Shown piece after piece: positions 9,278-17,246 of a stretch of DNA of 53,176 bases (the stretch's first letter is position 1; each line of letters begins with the position of its first letter). The stretch is from Verrucomicrobiota bacterium (lineage in GTDB: Bacteria > Verrucomicrobiota > Lentisphaeria > Oligosphaerales > Oligosphaeraceae). The position numbers and the translations under genes were made by a program. The DNA is taken from contig JAGVUR010000042.1 in assembly GCA_019136135.1 (NCBI GenBank), forward strand, positions 1 through 53,176, in the 5' to 3' direction. The notes under the pieces were generated by a model. It was not told where the DNA came from. It saw nothing but the letters and a program-made list of their open reading frames with translations, and did no database searches.

Positions 9278-10227
9278 AGAAGTTTTTTTTGCCCATAGTT
9301 CTGGTCCTCTTGCTTGGGATCAGCTCGTTTTGCCGAGCTGGCGAGCCGATCGGGATTACTGTAAGCATCGGTCCCCAGGTCGAGTGTGTCCAGCGTATCG
9401 GCGGCGATCGTGTTCGCGTTACATGTTTGGTTCCCCCAGGCATTAGCCCGGAGACCTTTTCGCCTAGTCCTAAGGAGTTGTGCGCATTGGCTCGTAGCGC
9501 CATCTACGTGACAATCGGCTTGCCTTTCGAGACGGCACTTGTTCCCAAGATCGCTGCAGCCTTCCCCACGGTGAACATCGTTGATGGACGCAAGGGAATG
9601 CATTTTCGCCGAATGGAAGGCGGTGCTCATGGTCATCACCACGGTCATCACCACGATCATCACCACGATCATCACCACGATCATCACCACGATCATGACG
9701 AGCACGAATGCCACGAGGAACAAGGATTGGATCCGCATGTTTGGCTCAGTTGGGAAAACATGGCGATTCACGCGGAAGTGGTGGAAAACGCCTTGCGCGA
9801 GGTGTTGCCAAAAGAGGAGCATCCAGGGCTGGAACGTCGCCGCAAGGACTATGTTCTTGAATTGCGGCGCATACACGAAGACCTGAGGCAACGGTTGGCT
9901 CCGTTGCGTGGTCGTACAGCCGTCGTCTTCCATCCTGCATTCGGGTATTTTCTTGACGACTACGGGCTTCGTCAGCAAGCTGTGGAAGTCGAGGGCAAGG
10001 AGCCTGGCGGTCGTCATCTGGCAACGTTAATCCGGAAGGCCCGTGCTGATGGCGTGCGTGTCGTGTTCGTCCAGCCCCAGTTCAATCGCAAGGCGGCGCA
10101 GGTGGTCGCCTCCGAAATCGGGGGAGTTGTCCGCGTGTTGGATCCGTTGCCGACTCCGTACCTGGAAGGGCTTGAACGATTGGGCACCACGCTATTGGAC
10201 GCATTTCAGGCCAAAGGAGTGGAATGA
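9274..10227 (+). CDS. znuA: ZnuA-like metal ABC substrate-binding protein
   Basis: Exported metal-binding protein of cluster A-I (317 aa, GTG start overlapping the previous stop). A signal peptide (KKFFLPIVLVLLLGISSFCRAG) is followed by the two-lobed fold. Ligands expected in ZnuA are seen as DPHVW and FHPAFGY with a late LDPL Asp, but the first His is replaced: the usual PHTYEP block reads PETFSP. A His/Asp-rich loop at about residues 115-145 (HHH, DHHHDHHHD) is the zinc-buffering loop of ZnuA and is built of an exact 12-bp DNA repeat. No permease or ATPase gene is in the operon, so the transporter core must be elsewhere. The stop overlaps the next start (ATGA). Confidence 0.85.
   Translation: MKKFFLPIVLVLLLGISSFCRAGEPIGITVSIGPQVECVQRIGGDRVRVTCLVPPGISPETFSPSPKELCALARSAIYVTIGLPFETALVPKIAAAFPTVNIVDGRKGMHFRRMEGGAHGHHHGHHHDHHHDHHHDHHHDHDEHECHEEQGLDPHVWLSWENMAIHAEVVENALREVLPKEEHPGLERRRKDYVLELRRIHEDLRQRLAPLRGRTAVVFHPAFGYFLDDYGLRQQAVEVEGKEPGGRHLATLIRKARADGVRVVFVQPQFNRKAAQVVASEIGGVVRVLDPLPTPYLEGLERLGTTLLDAFQAKGVE
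9634..9693 (+). repeat. five 12-bp tandem repeats encoding the His-rich loop
   Basis: CATCACCACGAT is repeated five times (first copy ends GGT), each adding His-His-His-Asp without changing frame. Slippage here would lengthen or shorten the metal-binding loop while keeping the protein intact. Confidence 0.9.
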
Positions 10228-11330
10228 TGGACGATTGCTACCTGGACTACGCAGGCTCGGGATTGCCCTCCGAAACCATCATGGCGCGATATGCCGAATA
10301 CGCGAGGGAATTTTCCCTGAATCCCCATAGCGGGACGCGCCAAGCAGAGGTCGCACGCCGAAAAGTCCTGGAAGCCGAACGCAGGATTTTGAGCTTGCTG
10401 GGGATCCGCGAGGGCGAGGCGCGGGTGATTTGGACAAGTGGCGCCACGGAGGCGTTGAACTTGGGCATACGCGGCTATGGCGAGCAGAATTGCATGGTCT
10501 GTGTGGACGCAGCCGCCCATCCTGCAATGCTGGAAGCTTGCCGATGCCGTGAAAACTGCGTCGAACTCGCCCCGGGGAAGTTGTCGGAATCCTTGCCAGA
10601 TGGCTGCGAGGTGCTCTGCGTCTGCCACGTAAACAACGAGACTGGTGCGATAGCGGATTTGATGTCTTTGCGCAAGGGTCTCGATCAGGTTGGCGGCAAG
10701 TCCCGTTGTTTTGTTGTCGATTGCGCACAGAGCTTTTGCCGTCAAGCGATACCGTGGCGTTCTTGCGGGATTGACCTGTTGAGCTTATCGTCGCGGAAGA
10801 TCGGTGGACCTGCAGGTGTAGGTGCGTTGGTTGTTCGCCGGGGTGTTGCCTTGCGTCCGTTGATTGTCGGAGGCGGGCAGCAATCCGACTTGCGTTCGGG
10901 GACATTGGACGTCGTCGGGATATCGTTGTTTGCCGATGCCGCCGAGGAAGCATCGCAATCCTTGGCTCAAGCGGAAGCTCGGATTCGTCACTTGAACGAA
11001 GGATTGTGGCGTGGCCTGGAAGCCTTTTCGGATTGTGGCTTGATACGGATCAGTCCCACTGATGGTTCGGCGCATATTGCCACATTTTCGCTGGTCGGGT
11101 ATGAAGGCGCGGTCGTCAAGCGCATCTTGGCCGACCGCTACGGGATTCTGGTCGGTTCCGGCAGCGCATGTTCGGCTGAAGCTGGGAAGCCAAGCCATGT
11201 GTTGACGGCAATGGGCTATGACGAATCGGTCTCCCGTGGCGCGATACGCGTCAGTTTCGGTCCGACATCTAGGCAGGAAGACGTGGATCGGTTTTTGGTT
11301 GCCTTGAAATCGTGCCTAGACGAGTATTGA
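10224..11330 (+). CDS. cysteine desulfurase, NifS/IscS class
   Basis: PLP-dependent enzyme removing sulfur from cysteine for Fe-S cluster or thiolation pathways (368 aa, cytoplasmic). Seen: YLDYAGSG start, TSGATEALNLGI, HVNNETGA, VDCAQS, the PLP lysine in SSRKIGGPAGVGAL, SGTLDVVG, and the active-site cysteine loop GSGSACSAEAGKPSHVL. The residue before the PLP Lys is Arg rather than the usual His (AHKF/SHKI type). The start overlaps the znuA-like stop by 4 bp. Its partnership with a metal-binding protein and BrkB suggests a metal/sulfur homeostasis operon; no IscU or SufE scaffold is adjacent. It could also be a tRNA-specific desulfurase. Confidence 0.85.
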   Translation: MMDDCYLDYAGSGLPSETIMARYAEYAREFSLNPHSGTRQAEVARRKVLEAERRILSLLGIREGEARVIWTSGATEALNLGIRGYGEQNCMVCVDAAAHPAMLEACRCRENCVELAPGKLSESLPDGCEVLCVCHVNNETGAIADLMSLRKGLDQVGGKSRCFVVDCAQSFCRQAIPWRSCGIDLLSLSSRKIGGPAGVGALVVRRGVALRPLIVGGGQQSDLRSGTLDVVGISLFADAAEEASQSLAQAEARIRHLNEGLWRGLEAFSDCGLIRISPTDGSAHIATFSLVGYEGAVVKRILADRYGILVGSGSACSAEAGKPSHVLTAMGYDESVSRGAIRVSFGPTSRQEDVDRFLVALKSCLDEY

Positions 11331-11394
11331 TTACGGAACTTGCGTCAGGATTTACAGGCAAGGCTCCCGATCAGGTTTCTGCTGGGACTAGGAA

Positions 11395-12132
11395 TTACAT
11401 CAGTCCTTTTTGCTTCATCAGGGGTACGGTTACGTCCAGGTGGTTCGAGGTCAGCGTTACCACCCCGCAATCCAGCGCCTTGTCCAGGGTTTCCGCGTTG
11501 TCGATTCCCCAGCTGTCGATTTCGATGCCCATGTCATTGAACTGCTTGACCTCTTCCTTCACGACTTTGCTGATATAGATTCCGATCCGTTTCATGATAT
11601 CATAGGAACCTTCAGTGAAGTTTGACATGTCACACGCTCTGAAGCCATGCAGGAAGAGATCTTGATTCAAGCTATGGAGATGATGGAGTTGCGCAGCATT
11701 GAAGCAGATAAACGAGCATTCGCCCAGTTTGCCTCGTTTCTTGAGTTCCTCGTAGCAGATTGTGGCGCATTTTGGATTTGAGTCCTTGACTTCGCAAGCC
11801 AGGAAGATGTCGGGCTTGAGATCCAGGACGAAATCCAGCAATTCATACAATGTTGGGATTTTTGTGCCAGTGAATTGCTCTCCTTTCCAGGAGCCGAAGT
11901 CGTAAGTCTTGAGTTCTTCGAGTGTCAGGTCGTAGATCAGGCCTTGATGGTCGCAGCAGCGTCCGAGCTTGCTGTCGTGGCTGACAACTGGGATGCCGTC
12001 CTTGGTCAGGTGTACGTCGAACTCAATGGCGCTTACGCCGATTTCAATTGCCTTCTGAAAGGAAATCAAGGTGTTCTCAGGATAACTGCCGCAAAATCCG
12101 CGATGCCCGACGATGATTGGCTTTTCCAACAT
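11395..12132 (-). CDS. glycerophosphodiester phosphodiesterase
   Basis: A 245-residue cytoplasmic GDPD of the UgpQ type, hydrolysing glycerophosphodiesters to sn-glycerol-3-phosphate and alcohol. Seen: VGHRGFCGSYPENTLISF at the N-terminus, EFDVHLTKDGIPVVSHD with the catalytic metal ligands, CEVKDSN in the middle, and SWGIDNAE near the end. Length fits the family and there is no signal peptide. It is convergent with the cysteine desulfurase (64-bp spacer, no strong terminator) and divergent from the HNH gene. Confidence 0.9.
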   Translation of the reverse strand: MLEKPIIVGHRGFCGSYPENTLISFQKAIEIGVSAIEFDVHLTKDGIPVVSHDSKLGRCCDHQGLIYDLTLEELKTYDFGSWKGEQFTGTKIPTLYELLDFVLDLKPDIFLACEVKDSNPKCATICYEELKKRGKLGECSFICFNAAQLHHLHSLNQDLFLHGFRACDMSNFTEGSYDIMKRIGIYISKVVKEEVKQFNDMGIEIDSWGIDNAETLDKALDCGVVTLTSNHLDVTVPLMKQKGLM

Positions 12133-12577
12133 AAGAATGCTCCAAAGTGATTTGTGTGACCAAGACCCAACAACGGCTCCTTAAACCGGAAATTTCACAT
12201 TGCCGAAAATCACCGGATAAGGTGAATTACCATATTTCACCCAAGGCAAAAATCAAGGATTGTACTCTCGGTCTTGAGTGGGTTTGGGGGAACCACGAAT
12301 GGACACGAATAAACACTAATGTTTTTTGATATCGATGCCGCTGACAGTGTTTGCTCACGGAGATGATGACCTGGGGAGATGCTTGGTCAACTTCCCCTCG
12401 GATAGCGTTGTGCTGGAGGAATTCGCCAGACGGAAACTTCGTACGACAAACATGGTCAAAATTCGGAATAATGAGTTGAAATAAGAACACCTGTAATTAG
12501 AGTATTCCCTAGCAATGATGCTACGCCGTAAACCATGCTGACAGGAGCGAATAGGAATAAGTAGGAGTCGTTTTTTG
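12133..12577. other. 445-bp divergent intergenic region
   Basis: Lies between the divergent GDPD and HNH genes. It must hold both promoters. The only clear structure is the three-fold CACGAAT repeat at 12291-12320; I see no convincing gene or RNA. Confidence 0.6.
12291..12320. repeat. three 10-bp units with CACGAAT core
   Basis: AACCACGAAT, GGACACGAAT and AAACACTAAT follow each other with exact 10-bp spacing. I recall near-identical ACCACGAA-type strings as dispersed intergenic sequences in many environmental and PVC genomes; that recollection could not be checked here. Confidence 0.7.
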
Positions 12578-13066
12578 ATGCGTCGTGATGCTGAGAAGCG
12601 CAAGGGCAAAGTGATCCAGGACGTGATTCCCATGGATGATCCGAACCTGGATGAACTGCTGTCCGATTCCGACCATTTGGAACTGGATGGATTTTTTGAA
12701 ACGGTTGACGATGATCAGGTTCGTCGCGAGAAGGCGAAGGCGCGTGAGCTTAGGAAATCCCAATGGTGGAAGAACGAGATTGCCCGTGGCGAATGCCATT
12801 ATTGCGGGCGTCGGGTTCCGCCTCGGGAATTGACTTTGGATCATATCGTCCCCTTGATTCGTGGCGGTTTGACGAGGAAGGGGAATGTGGTCCCCTGTTG
12901 CAAGGAATGCAACAACAATAAGAAGTACATGTTGCCCGTTGAATGGGCTGAGCATATGTCCCGGCTTAGCGCTGCGTCATCGGCGGGGCAAGCGGGTGTT
13001 GAAGTAAACGTTAATGGAGGCAAAGGTGATGAAATCGGAACTGAAGGTGGCGATAATCGGTCTTGA
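12578..13066 (+). CDS. HNH endonuclease
   Basis: A 162-residue nuclease-like protein. The last half is an HNH domain: CHYCGRR (Cys 73/76), LTLDHIVPLIRGG with the DH pair near 88, and CCKECNNNKK, the zinc-ribbon form found in 5-methylcytosine-type and generic HNH enzymes. The first ~70 residues are acidic then basic and unassigned. The ATG at 12578 follows GTAGGAGT; a TTG three bases earlier is also possible. Its 3' end overlaps the next gene by 38 bp, so both are co-transcribed, odd for a nuclease beside sugar dehydrogenases. A free-standing repair or RNA-processing role is as likely as a mobile origin. Confidence 0.8.
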   Translation: MRRDAEKRKGKVIQDVIPMDDPNLDELLSDSDHLELDGFFETVDDDQVRREKAKARELRKSQWWKNEIARGECHYCGRRVPPRELTLDHIVPLIRGGLTRKGNVVPCCKECNNNKKYMLPVEWAEHMSRLSAASSAGQAGVEVNVNGGKGDEIGTEGGDNRS

Positions 13067-13931
13067 CACGAGTCATAGCGTGGCGATGCCAAAGTTGATG
13101 AACGATCCGGCTTGTCCTGAGGACATGAAGGTATCCGGGATGCGAGCGGTGACCTGCTTGCGTTTCGAGACGCCGTTCCAAGGAAAATCGGGCTTGGATT
13201 CACGACAGGCCCAGCTTGAAGGGTGGGGCGTCAAGGTGACCGAGGATTTTGACGAGGCAGTCGCGGATTGCGATGCAATCATGCTTGAGATCAACGATCC
13301 GTCGTACCATCTGGAATACTTCCGTCGCGTCAGCGGCTTGGGCAAGCCTGTGTTTTTGGACAAGCCCTTGGCGTCCAATGTCAAAGAAGGGCGCGAGATT
13401 CTGAAATTGGCTCGTGAGCACAAGGTTCGTGTGTGGTCTGGTTCGAGCTTGCCGTTTTCGCCTGCATTGCTGAATGCGAAAGCAAGCTTGGGCGAGGATC
13501 CGATCATCATAGGGACGTGCTATGGTGCGATGGGCGAGGCGCCTGCCGGCGATTCGTTGATTTGGTACGGTGTCCACAGCTTCGAGATGCTTCAGGCGTT
13601 GATGGGATGCGGTGCGCAGCGCGTGCATTCGCTTGACAATGGCGTTAGCATTGTGACGAGCGTTGAGTACGCTGATGGGCGTCGTGGCTTGATCGAGTCG
13701 ATCCGTGGCTTGTGGGCTTATGGCGGTCGGATGCAGACGAAGGGGCGTGTTGTTCCTTTCCAGGTCGATTCCAGCCGTTTGTACTACGATTTGCTATTGC
13801 GTGTCCGCGAGTTTTTCCTTGGCGGGGACGCTCCTGTTAGCATGGAGCAGACCTTTGAGGGGCTGGCGATGATGGAAGCTGCCCGGAAGTCGTTGACCAA
13901 TGGCGGGGCTGTGGCTTGCGAGGCGCTTTGA
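13029..13931 (+). CDS. Gfo/Idh/MocA oxidoreductase, GLDTSH variant
   Basis: NAD(P)-dependent sugar or cyclitol dehydrogenase-like protein, 300 aa. The start at 13029 has GGAGG at the right distance. The Rossmann opening is VAIIGLDTSHS instead of GxGxxG, a variant I associate with a PVC/Firmicutes subgroup, and the catalytic lysine motif is LDKPLA rather than EKP. WYGVHSFEML resembles the substrate-side helix. The 5' end overlaps the HNH gene and its stop is one base from the next start, so it belongs to the 12578-14796 operon. Substrate is unknown. Confidence 0.8.
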   Translation: MKSELKVAIIGLDTSHSVAMPKLMNDPACPEDMKVSGMRAVTCLRFETPFQGKSGLDSRQAQLEGWGVKVTEDFDEAVADCDAIMLEINDPSYHLEYFRRVSGLGKPVFLDKPLASNVKEGREILKLAREHKVRVWSGSSLPFSPALLNAKASLGEDPIIIGTCYGAMGEAPAGDSLIWYGVHSFEMLQALMGCGAQRVHSLDNGVSIVTSVEYADGRRGLIESIRGLWAYGGRMQTKGRVVPFQVDSSRLYYDLLLRVREFFLGGDAPVSMEQTFEGLAMMEAARKSLTNGGAVACEAL

Positions 13932-13932
13932 G

Positions 13933-14796
13933 ATGGCCTTGGACAATGAGGAATTGCGACACCTGTTGCTCGACCTTGTGATTCGTACCAGCGTTGACTT
14001 GCCGGTTGACGTCGAGGACGCCTTGGTTCGAGGTCGCGACAAGGCTGAGTTGGACAGTGGCGAGCGAACAGCCTTCGAGACGATGCTTGCCAATGTAGCT
14101 CTTGCACGTGAGCGTCGCCTTCCGATTTGTCAGGATACCGGAACCCTGATGTTCTTCGTCGAAGCCGCCGAGGGCTTTCGTCGAAAACCGTTTCAATCAG
14201 CTGCCGAGTGGGCAGTAAGCGAAGCTACTCGCCTCGGGGTTTTGCGTCAGAATTGCGTTGAGACCTTGAGCGGTCGGAATACGGGGAACAACCTTGGGAA
14301 CGGGAGTCCTGTCGTTCATTGGCACGAGTCGGAGAACGCAAGGGGGACGAAGGTGACCCTGATGCTCAAGGGGGGCGGAAGCGAGAATATGGGCATCCAG
14401 TTCAGCCTGCCTGACAGTTCGCTGGACGCAGGCAGGAACCTGGAGGGGGTGCGCCGTTGCGTGCTTTCGGCAGTTCTTCGCGCCCAGGGTCAAGGCTGTG
14501 CGCCTGGGATTTTGGGCGTGGCGATCGGTGGCGATCGGGCGACGGGGTACGAGGAGAGCAAGCGTCAATTGCTTCGGAAGATTGGCGAGCGCAGTCCTGA
14601 GCCGGCATTGGCGGAGTTGGAGGTTCGCTTGCTGGAGGAAGCCAATAGCCTTGGCATTGGCGGGATGGGGTTTGGCGGGAAGACCACGTTGCTGGATGTG
14701 TTTGTGGGCGCGCGCTGTCGCTTGCCCGCATCGTACTTTGTGAGCATTTCTTATATGTGCTGGTGTTGTCGTCGCCAGTCAATCGTTATTGAATAG
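13933..14796 (+). CDS. class I fumarase/tartrate dehydratase alpha-type subunit
   Basis: A 287-residue Fe-S hydro-lyase domain homologous to the N-terminal (alpha) half of class I fumarase or TtdA. Seen: LPICQDTGT with the first cluster Cys, NTGNNLGNGSPVVHWHE, LKGGGSENMG, GQGCAPG with the second Cys, LGIGGMGFGGKTTLLDV, and a terminal YMCWCCRR with the third. The ATG at 13933 directly follows the previous stop. The beta subunit normally encoded next door is absent from the window; the following gene is a dehydrogenase. It may act with a distant beta subunit or on a sugar-acid such as tartrate. The stop lies 14 bp before the next start. Confidence 0.8.
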   Translation: MALDNEELRHLLLDLVIRTSVDLPVDVEDALVRGRDKAELDSGERTAFETMLANVALARERRLPICQDTGTLMFFVEAAEGFRRKPFQSAAEWAVSEATRLGVLRQNCVETLSGRNTGNNLGNGSPVVHWHESENARGTKVTLMLKGGGSENMGIQFSLPDSSLDAGRNLEGVRRCVLSAVLRAQGQGCAPGILGVAIGGDRATGYEESKRQLLRKIGERSPEPALAELEVRLLEEANSLGIGGMGFGGKTTLLDVFVGARCRLPASYFVSISYMCWCCRRQSIVIE

Positions 14797-14810
14797 CAGG
14801 AGGCAATTTG

Positions 14811-16022
14811 ATGAAGGTTCGGATCGTTCTGGTCGGGATTGGTGGTTATGGCGGTCAATACGCTGACGCCTTGATGAAGTGGGAAGGCGAGCGTCCCTGG
14901 GAAATCGTTGGCGTTGTTGATCCCCTGGCGGAAAAGGCTCCGAAGTTCAAGGATTTGAAGGCGCTTGGGATGGGGTTCTACGACAACTTGGCGTCTTTCT
15001 ACGCCGAAAACAAAGCTGATTTGGCGATTATTTCGTCACCGATCGAGTTCCATTGCACCCAGTCTTGCGAAGCCTTGTCCCACGGCACGAGTGTGCTGTG
15101 CGAAAAGCCGATCAGCGCCGTTGTCCAGCAGGCCTATGCCATGCAGGAAGCGCGCGACAAGAGCAACGGTGCGTTTCTGGCGATCGGCTACCAATGGTCG
15201 TACAGCCCGCAGATGCAAGCGTTGAAGGCCGACATTTTGTCGGGAAAGTTTGGCGCGCCTCGTCGAATGAAGACCTTGGCCTTGTGGCCTCGAAACGATG
15301 CGTACTATGGTCGGAACAATTGGGCTGGTTGCCTGAAGAGCGCCTCGGGCGAATGGATCCTTGACAGCCCGGTGAACAATGCGACTGCGCACTATCTCCA
15401 CAACATGTTGTACGTCATTGGTCCTGCGGTCGATCGATCTGCGACACCTGCCAGCGTCCAGGCTGAATTGTACCGTGCGAATCCCATCACCAACTACGAT
15501 ACCGGTCTGCTGAGGGTGATGACCACCGACGGCGTGGAAATCCTGTTCTACACGACCCATGCCGTGCCGCGTTTCCGTGGTCCCGAATTCGTGTTCGAGT
15601 TCGATGATGCGACTGTACGCTATATGGTCAAGCCAAGCAGATTCTGGGCTGAAACGAAATCCGGCGAAGTGATTGAATACGGCAGTCCCGAGCAATCGGT
15701 GCATCGGAAACTTCATGCCGCAATCCGTGGTGCGCAAGGCGATGCGTCTGCCATCGTGTGCGGCGTGGAGGCCGCGTTGCCGCATTGCCTGTGCATGAAT
15801 GGCGCACAGGAATCGGTGGACGATATTGTTGACTTCCCCGCAAACTGGACCTACAAGAAAGGTGTTCCAGGCAATCAGGTCCGTGTGATGGCGGGATTGG
15901 CCGAACTGGTGGAAGCTGGATACGATGCCTGGAAGCTCCCTGGAGAAGTCAAGCCGCAAGCCTGGACGGTCGTCGGAAAGCCCGTCGATTTGAGCAACTA
16001 TCGGAAGTTCCCAAGTCGGTGA
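14811..16022 (+). CDS. Gfo/Idh/MocA family oxidoreductase
   Basis: A 403-residue NAD(P)-binding dehydrogenase. Canonical features: VGIGGYGGQYADAL dinucleotide-binding glycines at the start, LAIISSPIEFH, and LCEKPISA with the conserved EKP lysine. The C-terminal domain carries SPVNNATAHYLHNMLYVIG, a block seen in PVC members. The ATG at 14811 has an AGGAGG seven bases upstream. It is the last gene of the 12578-16022 run, paired with the GLDTSH-type paralogue, so the two may act in sequence on one sugar or cyclitol. Downstream comes a G-rich array and a hairpin before the convergent gene. Confidence 0.88.
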   Translation: MKVRIVLVGIGGYGGQYADALMKWEGERPWEIVGVVDPLAEKAPKFKDLKALGMGFYDNLASFYAENKADLAIISSPIEFHCTQSCEALSHGTSVLCEKPISAVVQQAYAMQEARDKSNGAFLAIGYQWSYSPQMQALKADILSGKFGAPRRMKTLALWPRNDAYYGRNNWAGCLKSASGEWILDSPVNNATAHYLHNMLYVIGPAVDRSATPASVQAELYRANPITNYDTGLLRVMTTDGVEILFYTTHAVPRFRGPEFVFEFDDATVRYMVKPSRFWAETKSGEVIEYGSPEQSVHRKLHAAIRGAQGDASAIVCGVEAALPHCLCMNGAQESVDDIVDFPANWTYKKGVPGNQVRVMAGLAELVEAGYDAWKLPGEVKPQAWTVVGKPVDLSNYRKFPSR

Positions 16023-16113
16023 TGGAAATTGATCTGTCGCTCGGGTAGGAGCGCCCTGGGTGGGACTGCCTGAGCGATGTACCCGTCAATCGGTTGAAAT
16101 TGGTGCATTCCCA

Positions 16114-16302
16114 GTCGGACAGGTCGGACGGGGTCGGACGGGGTCGGACGGGGTCGGACGGGGTCGGACGGGGTCGGACGGGGTCGGACGGGGGCGGACG
16201 GGGTCGGACGGGGTCGGACGGGGTCGGACGGGGTCGGACGGGGTCGGACGGGGTCGGACGGGGTCGGACGGGGTCGGACGGGGTCGGACGGGGGCGGACG
16301 GG
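16114..16302. repeat. 10-bp G-rich tandem array 1, about 19 units
   Basis: GGGTCGGACG is repeated about 19 times with exact 10-bp period; only units at 16191-16200 and 16291-16300 read GGGGCGGACG, 100 bp apart. Every unit contributes a GGGG run separated by six bases, so the plus strand meets the pattern for G-quadruplex formation. The array lies between convergent genes (stops at 16022 and 16410). All frames are open only because 10 bp repeated three times is divisible by three, so it is not treated as coding. Confidence 0.95.
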
Positions 16303-16303
16303 G

Positions 16304-16323
16304 TGCCCCAGTTTTTTGGGGCA
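16304..16323. terminator. bidirectional-type hairpin at the end of array 1
   Basis: TGCCCCA (16304-16310) and TGGGGCA (16317-16323) form a 7-bp stem with a GTTTTT loop, flanked by outer GGGG and CCCC. It lies between convergent stop codons and may terminate either gene, though the T-run is in the loop. Confidence 0.45.
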
Positions 16324-16409
16324 TCACACCCCAGCTAAAGCCAGAGGTTAAGCATGTTTAGGCGCCTACGGCGCAAAGTGTACCTTCTGAACATCCCAAG
16401 CGTGGAGGC
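16324..16409. other. spacer with GGCGCC-type palindrome
   Basis: Holds a small palindromic GGCGCCTACGGCGC near 16362-16375 and the string AGCTAAAGCC, whose complement GGCTTTAG also ends both copies of the 190-bp element. With array 1 and the hairpin it makes up the 387-bp spacer between convergent genes. No gene seen. Confidence 0.5.
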
Positions 16410-17216
16410 TTATTTTTCCGGGAGGTTGATGTTGAGTTTTTTCAGTGATCGTCCGACTCGGATGCCGGTCATTTCCGGGAGTTGGATGTGCTTGAAGAAG
16501 GTTCGGGCGGGGATTTCGTCGCGGTAAAGTTGCTGACGATTGATGACCTGCCAGTCGTTGTTTTCGGTTCTGGTTCGTTCGACCCATACGACGTCAATGC
16601 TATGGATGCATCCCTTGAGGACTTCGCCGCTTTCGGCAAGGGCTGTTCCGAGTCGCATTTGCTGCATCAGGACGCCTGATTGGACGTCGGCGATTTCGAT
16701 TCGCTCGATTTGCTTGTTGTCGAAGAATCCTTCCCATCCACCGATTCGGTCTGTTCTGAGTCCGAGGCTTTTCCGGATTTCCTCCTGGTATTTGGCTATG
16801 GTATCCTTATCCGGTTCTGTTTCTTGTTCGTATTCGTGATGCAGTGAGATTCCTTCATGGATTGTCATGGTTGAATCATCGACGACAATGATATCATAGT
16901 AGTCTGGCGGGAGCTTGTCGAACCTTGCGATTTGCCCGTCATTGGCGAGCTTGGCGAGTCTCGGCTTGTAGTTTTCCCTTTGTTCTTCCGTTGTTCCGTC
17001 CCTGTCCTTCCTCATTTTCCTGTATTTTTGTCCATAGGCGATGACGAGTCGCTTTGGTCCCTTTGTATTGAAATGGATTTCCAGCGCTCCTGGTGCGTCC
17101 TTGACCTTGTCAAGGTTGGCGTAGAGGTAGGTTCCGACCGGTACGACGCTGCCTCCGGCAAGTAGGGTCATGCATGAAGCGACGATGCAAGCGAAAGCGA
17201 TTTTAGCGTAGCGCAT
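16410..17216 (-). CDS. secreted protein of unknown function
   Basis: A 268-residue protein with a signal peptide (MRYAKIAFACIVASCMTLLAGG) and a soluble, charged body. The start at 17216 follows AAGGGA. From residue ~25 it has short beta-type segments (VPVGTYLYANLDKV, LEIHFNT, RLVIAYGQKY), a charged helical stretch around residues 65-85, and a C-terminal half rich in strands (IERIEIADVQSG, IHSIDVVWVER). LDKVKDAPGALEIHFN could be a discoidin/jelly-roll-like start, but I recognise no family. It follows the ABC importer genes on the same strand, separated from them by the 155-bp inverted repeat. Confidence 0.75.
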   Translation of the reverse strand: MRYAKIAFACIVASCMTLLAGGSVVPVGTYLYANLDKVKDAPGALEIHFNTKGPKRLVIAYGQKYRKMRKDRDGTTEEQRENYKPRLAKLANDGQIARFDKLPPDYYDIIVVDDSTMTIHEGISLHHEYEQETEPDKDTIAKYQEEIRKSLGLRTDRIGGWEGFFDNKQIERIEIADVQSGVLMQQMRLGTALAESGEVLKGCIHSIDVVWVERTRTENNDWQVINRQQLYRDEIPARTFFKHIQLPEMTGIRVGRSLKKLNINLPEK

Positions 17217-17246
17217 AATAAGTTCCCTTGAGTTGATGATTGATTA

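Noticed and set aside
9205..10017. 270-codon minus-strand frame opposite the ZnuA-like gene
   Set aside because: Antisense to a coupled operon gene, with Val/Met repeats created by the His-codon repeat.
16114..16302. CRISPR array
   Set aside because: Unit is 10 bp without spacers, and no cas gene is present.
15998..16351. Arg/Pro/Gly-repeat proteins read from array 1 on both strands
   Set aside because: A 10-bp unit repeated three times is 30 bp, so every frame stays open and shows a ten-residue repeat by arithmetic alone; there is no ribosome site and no codon bias.
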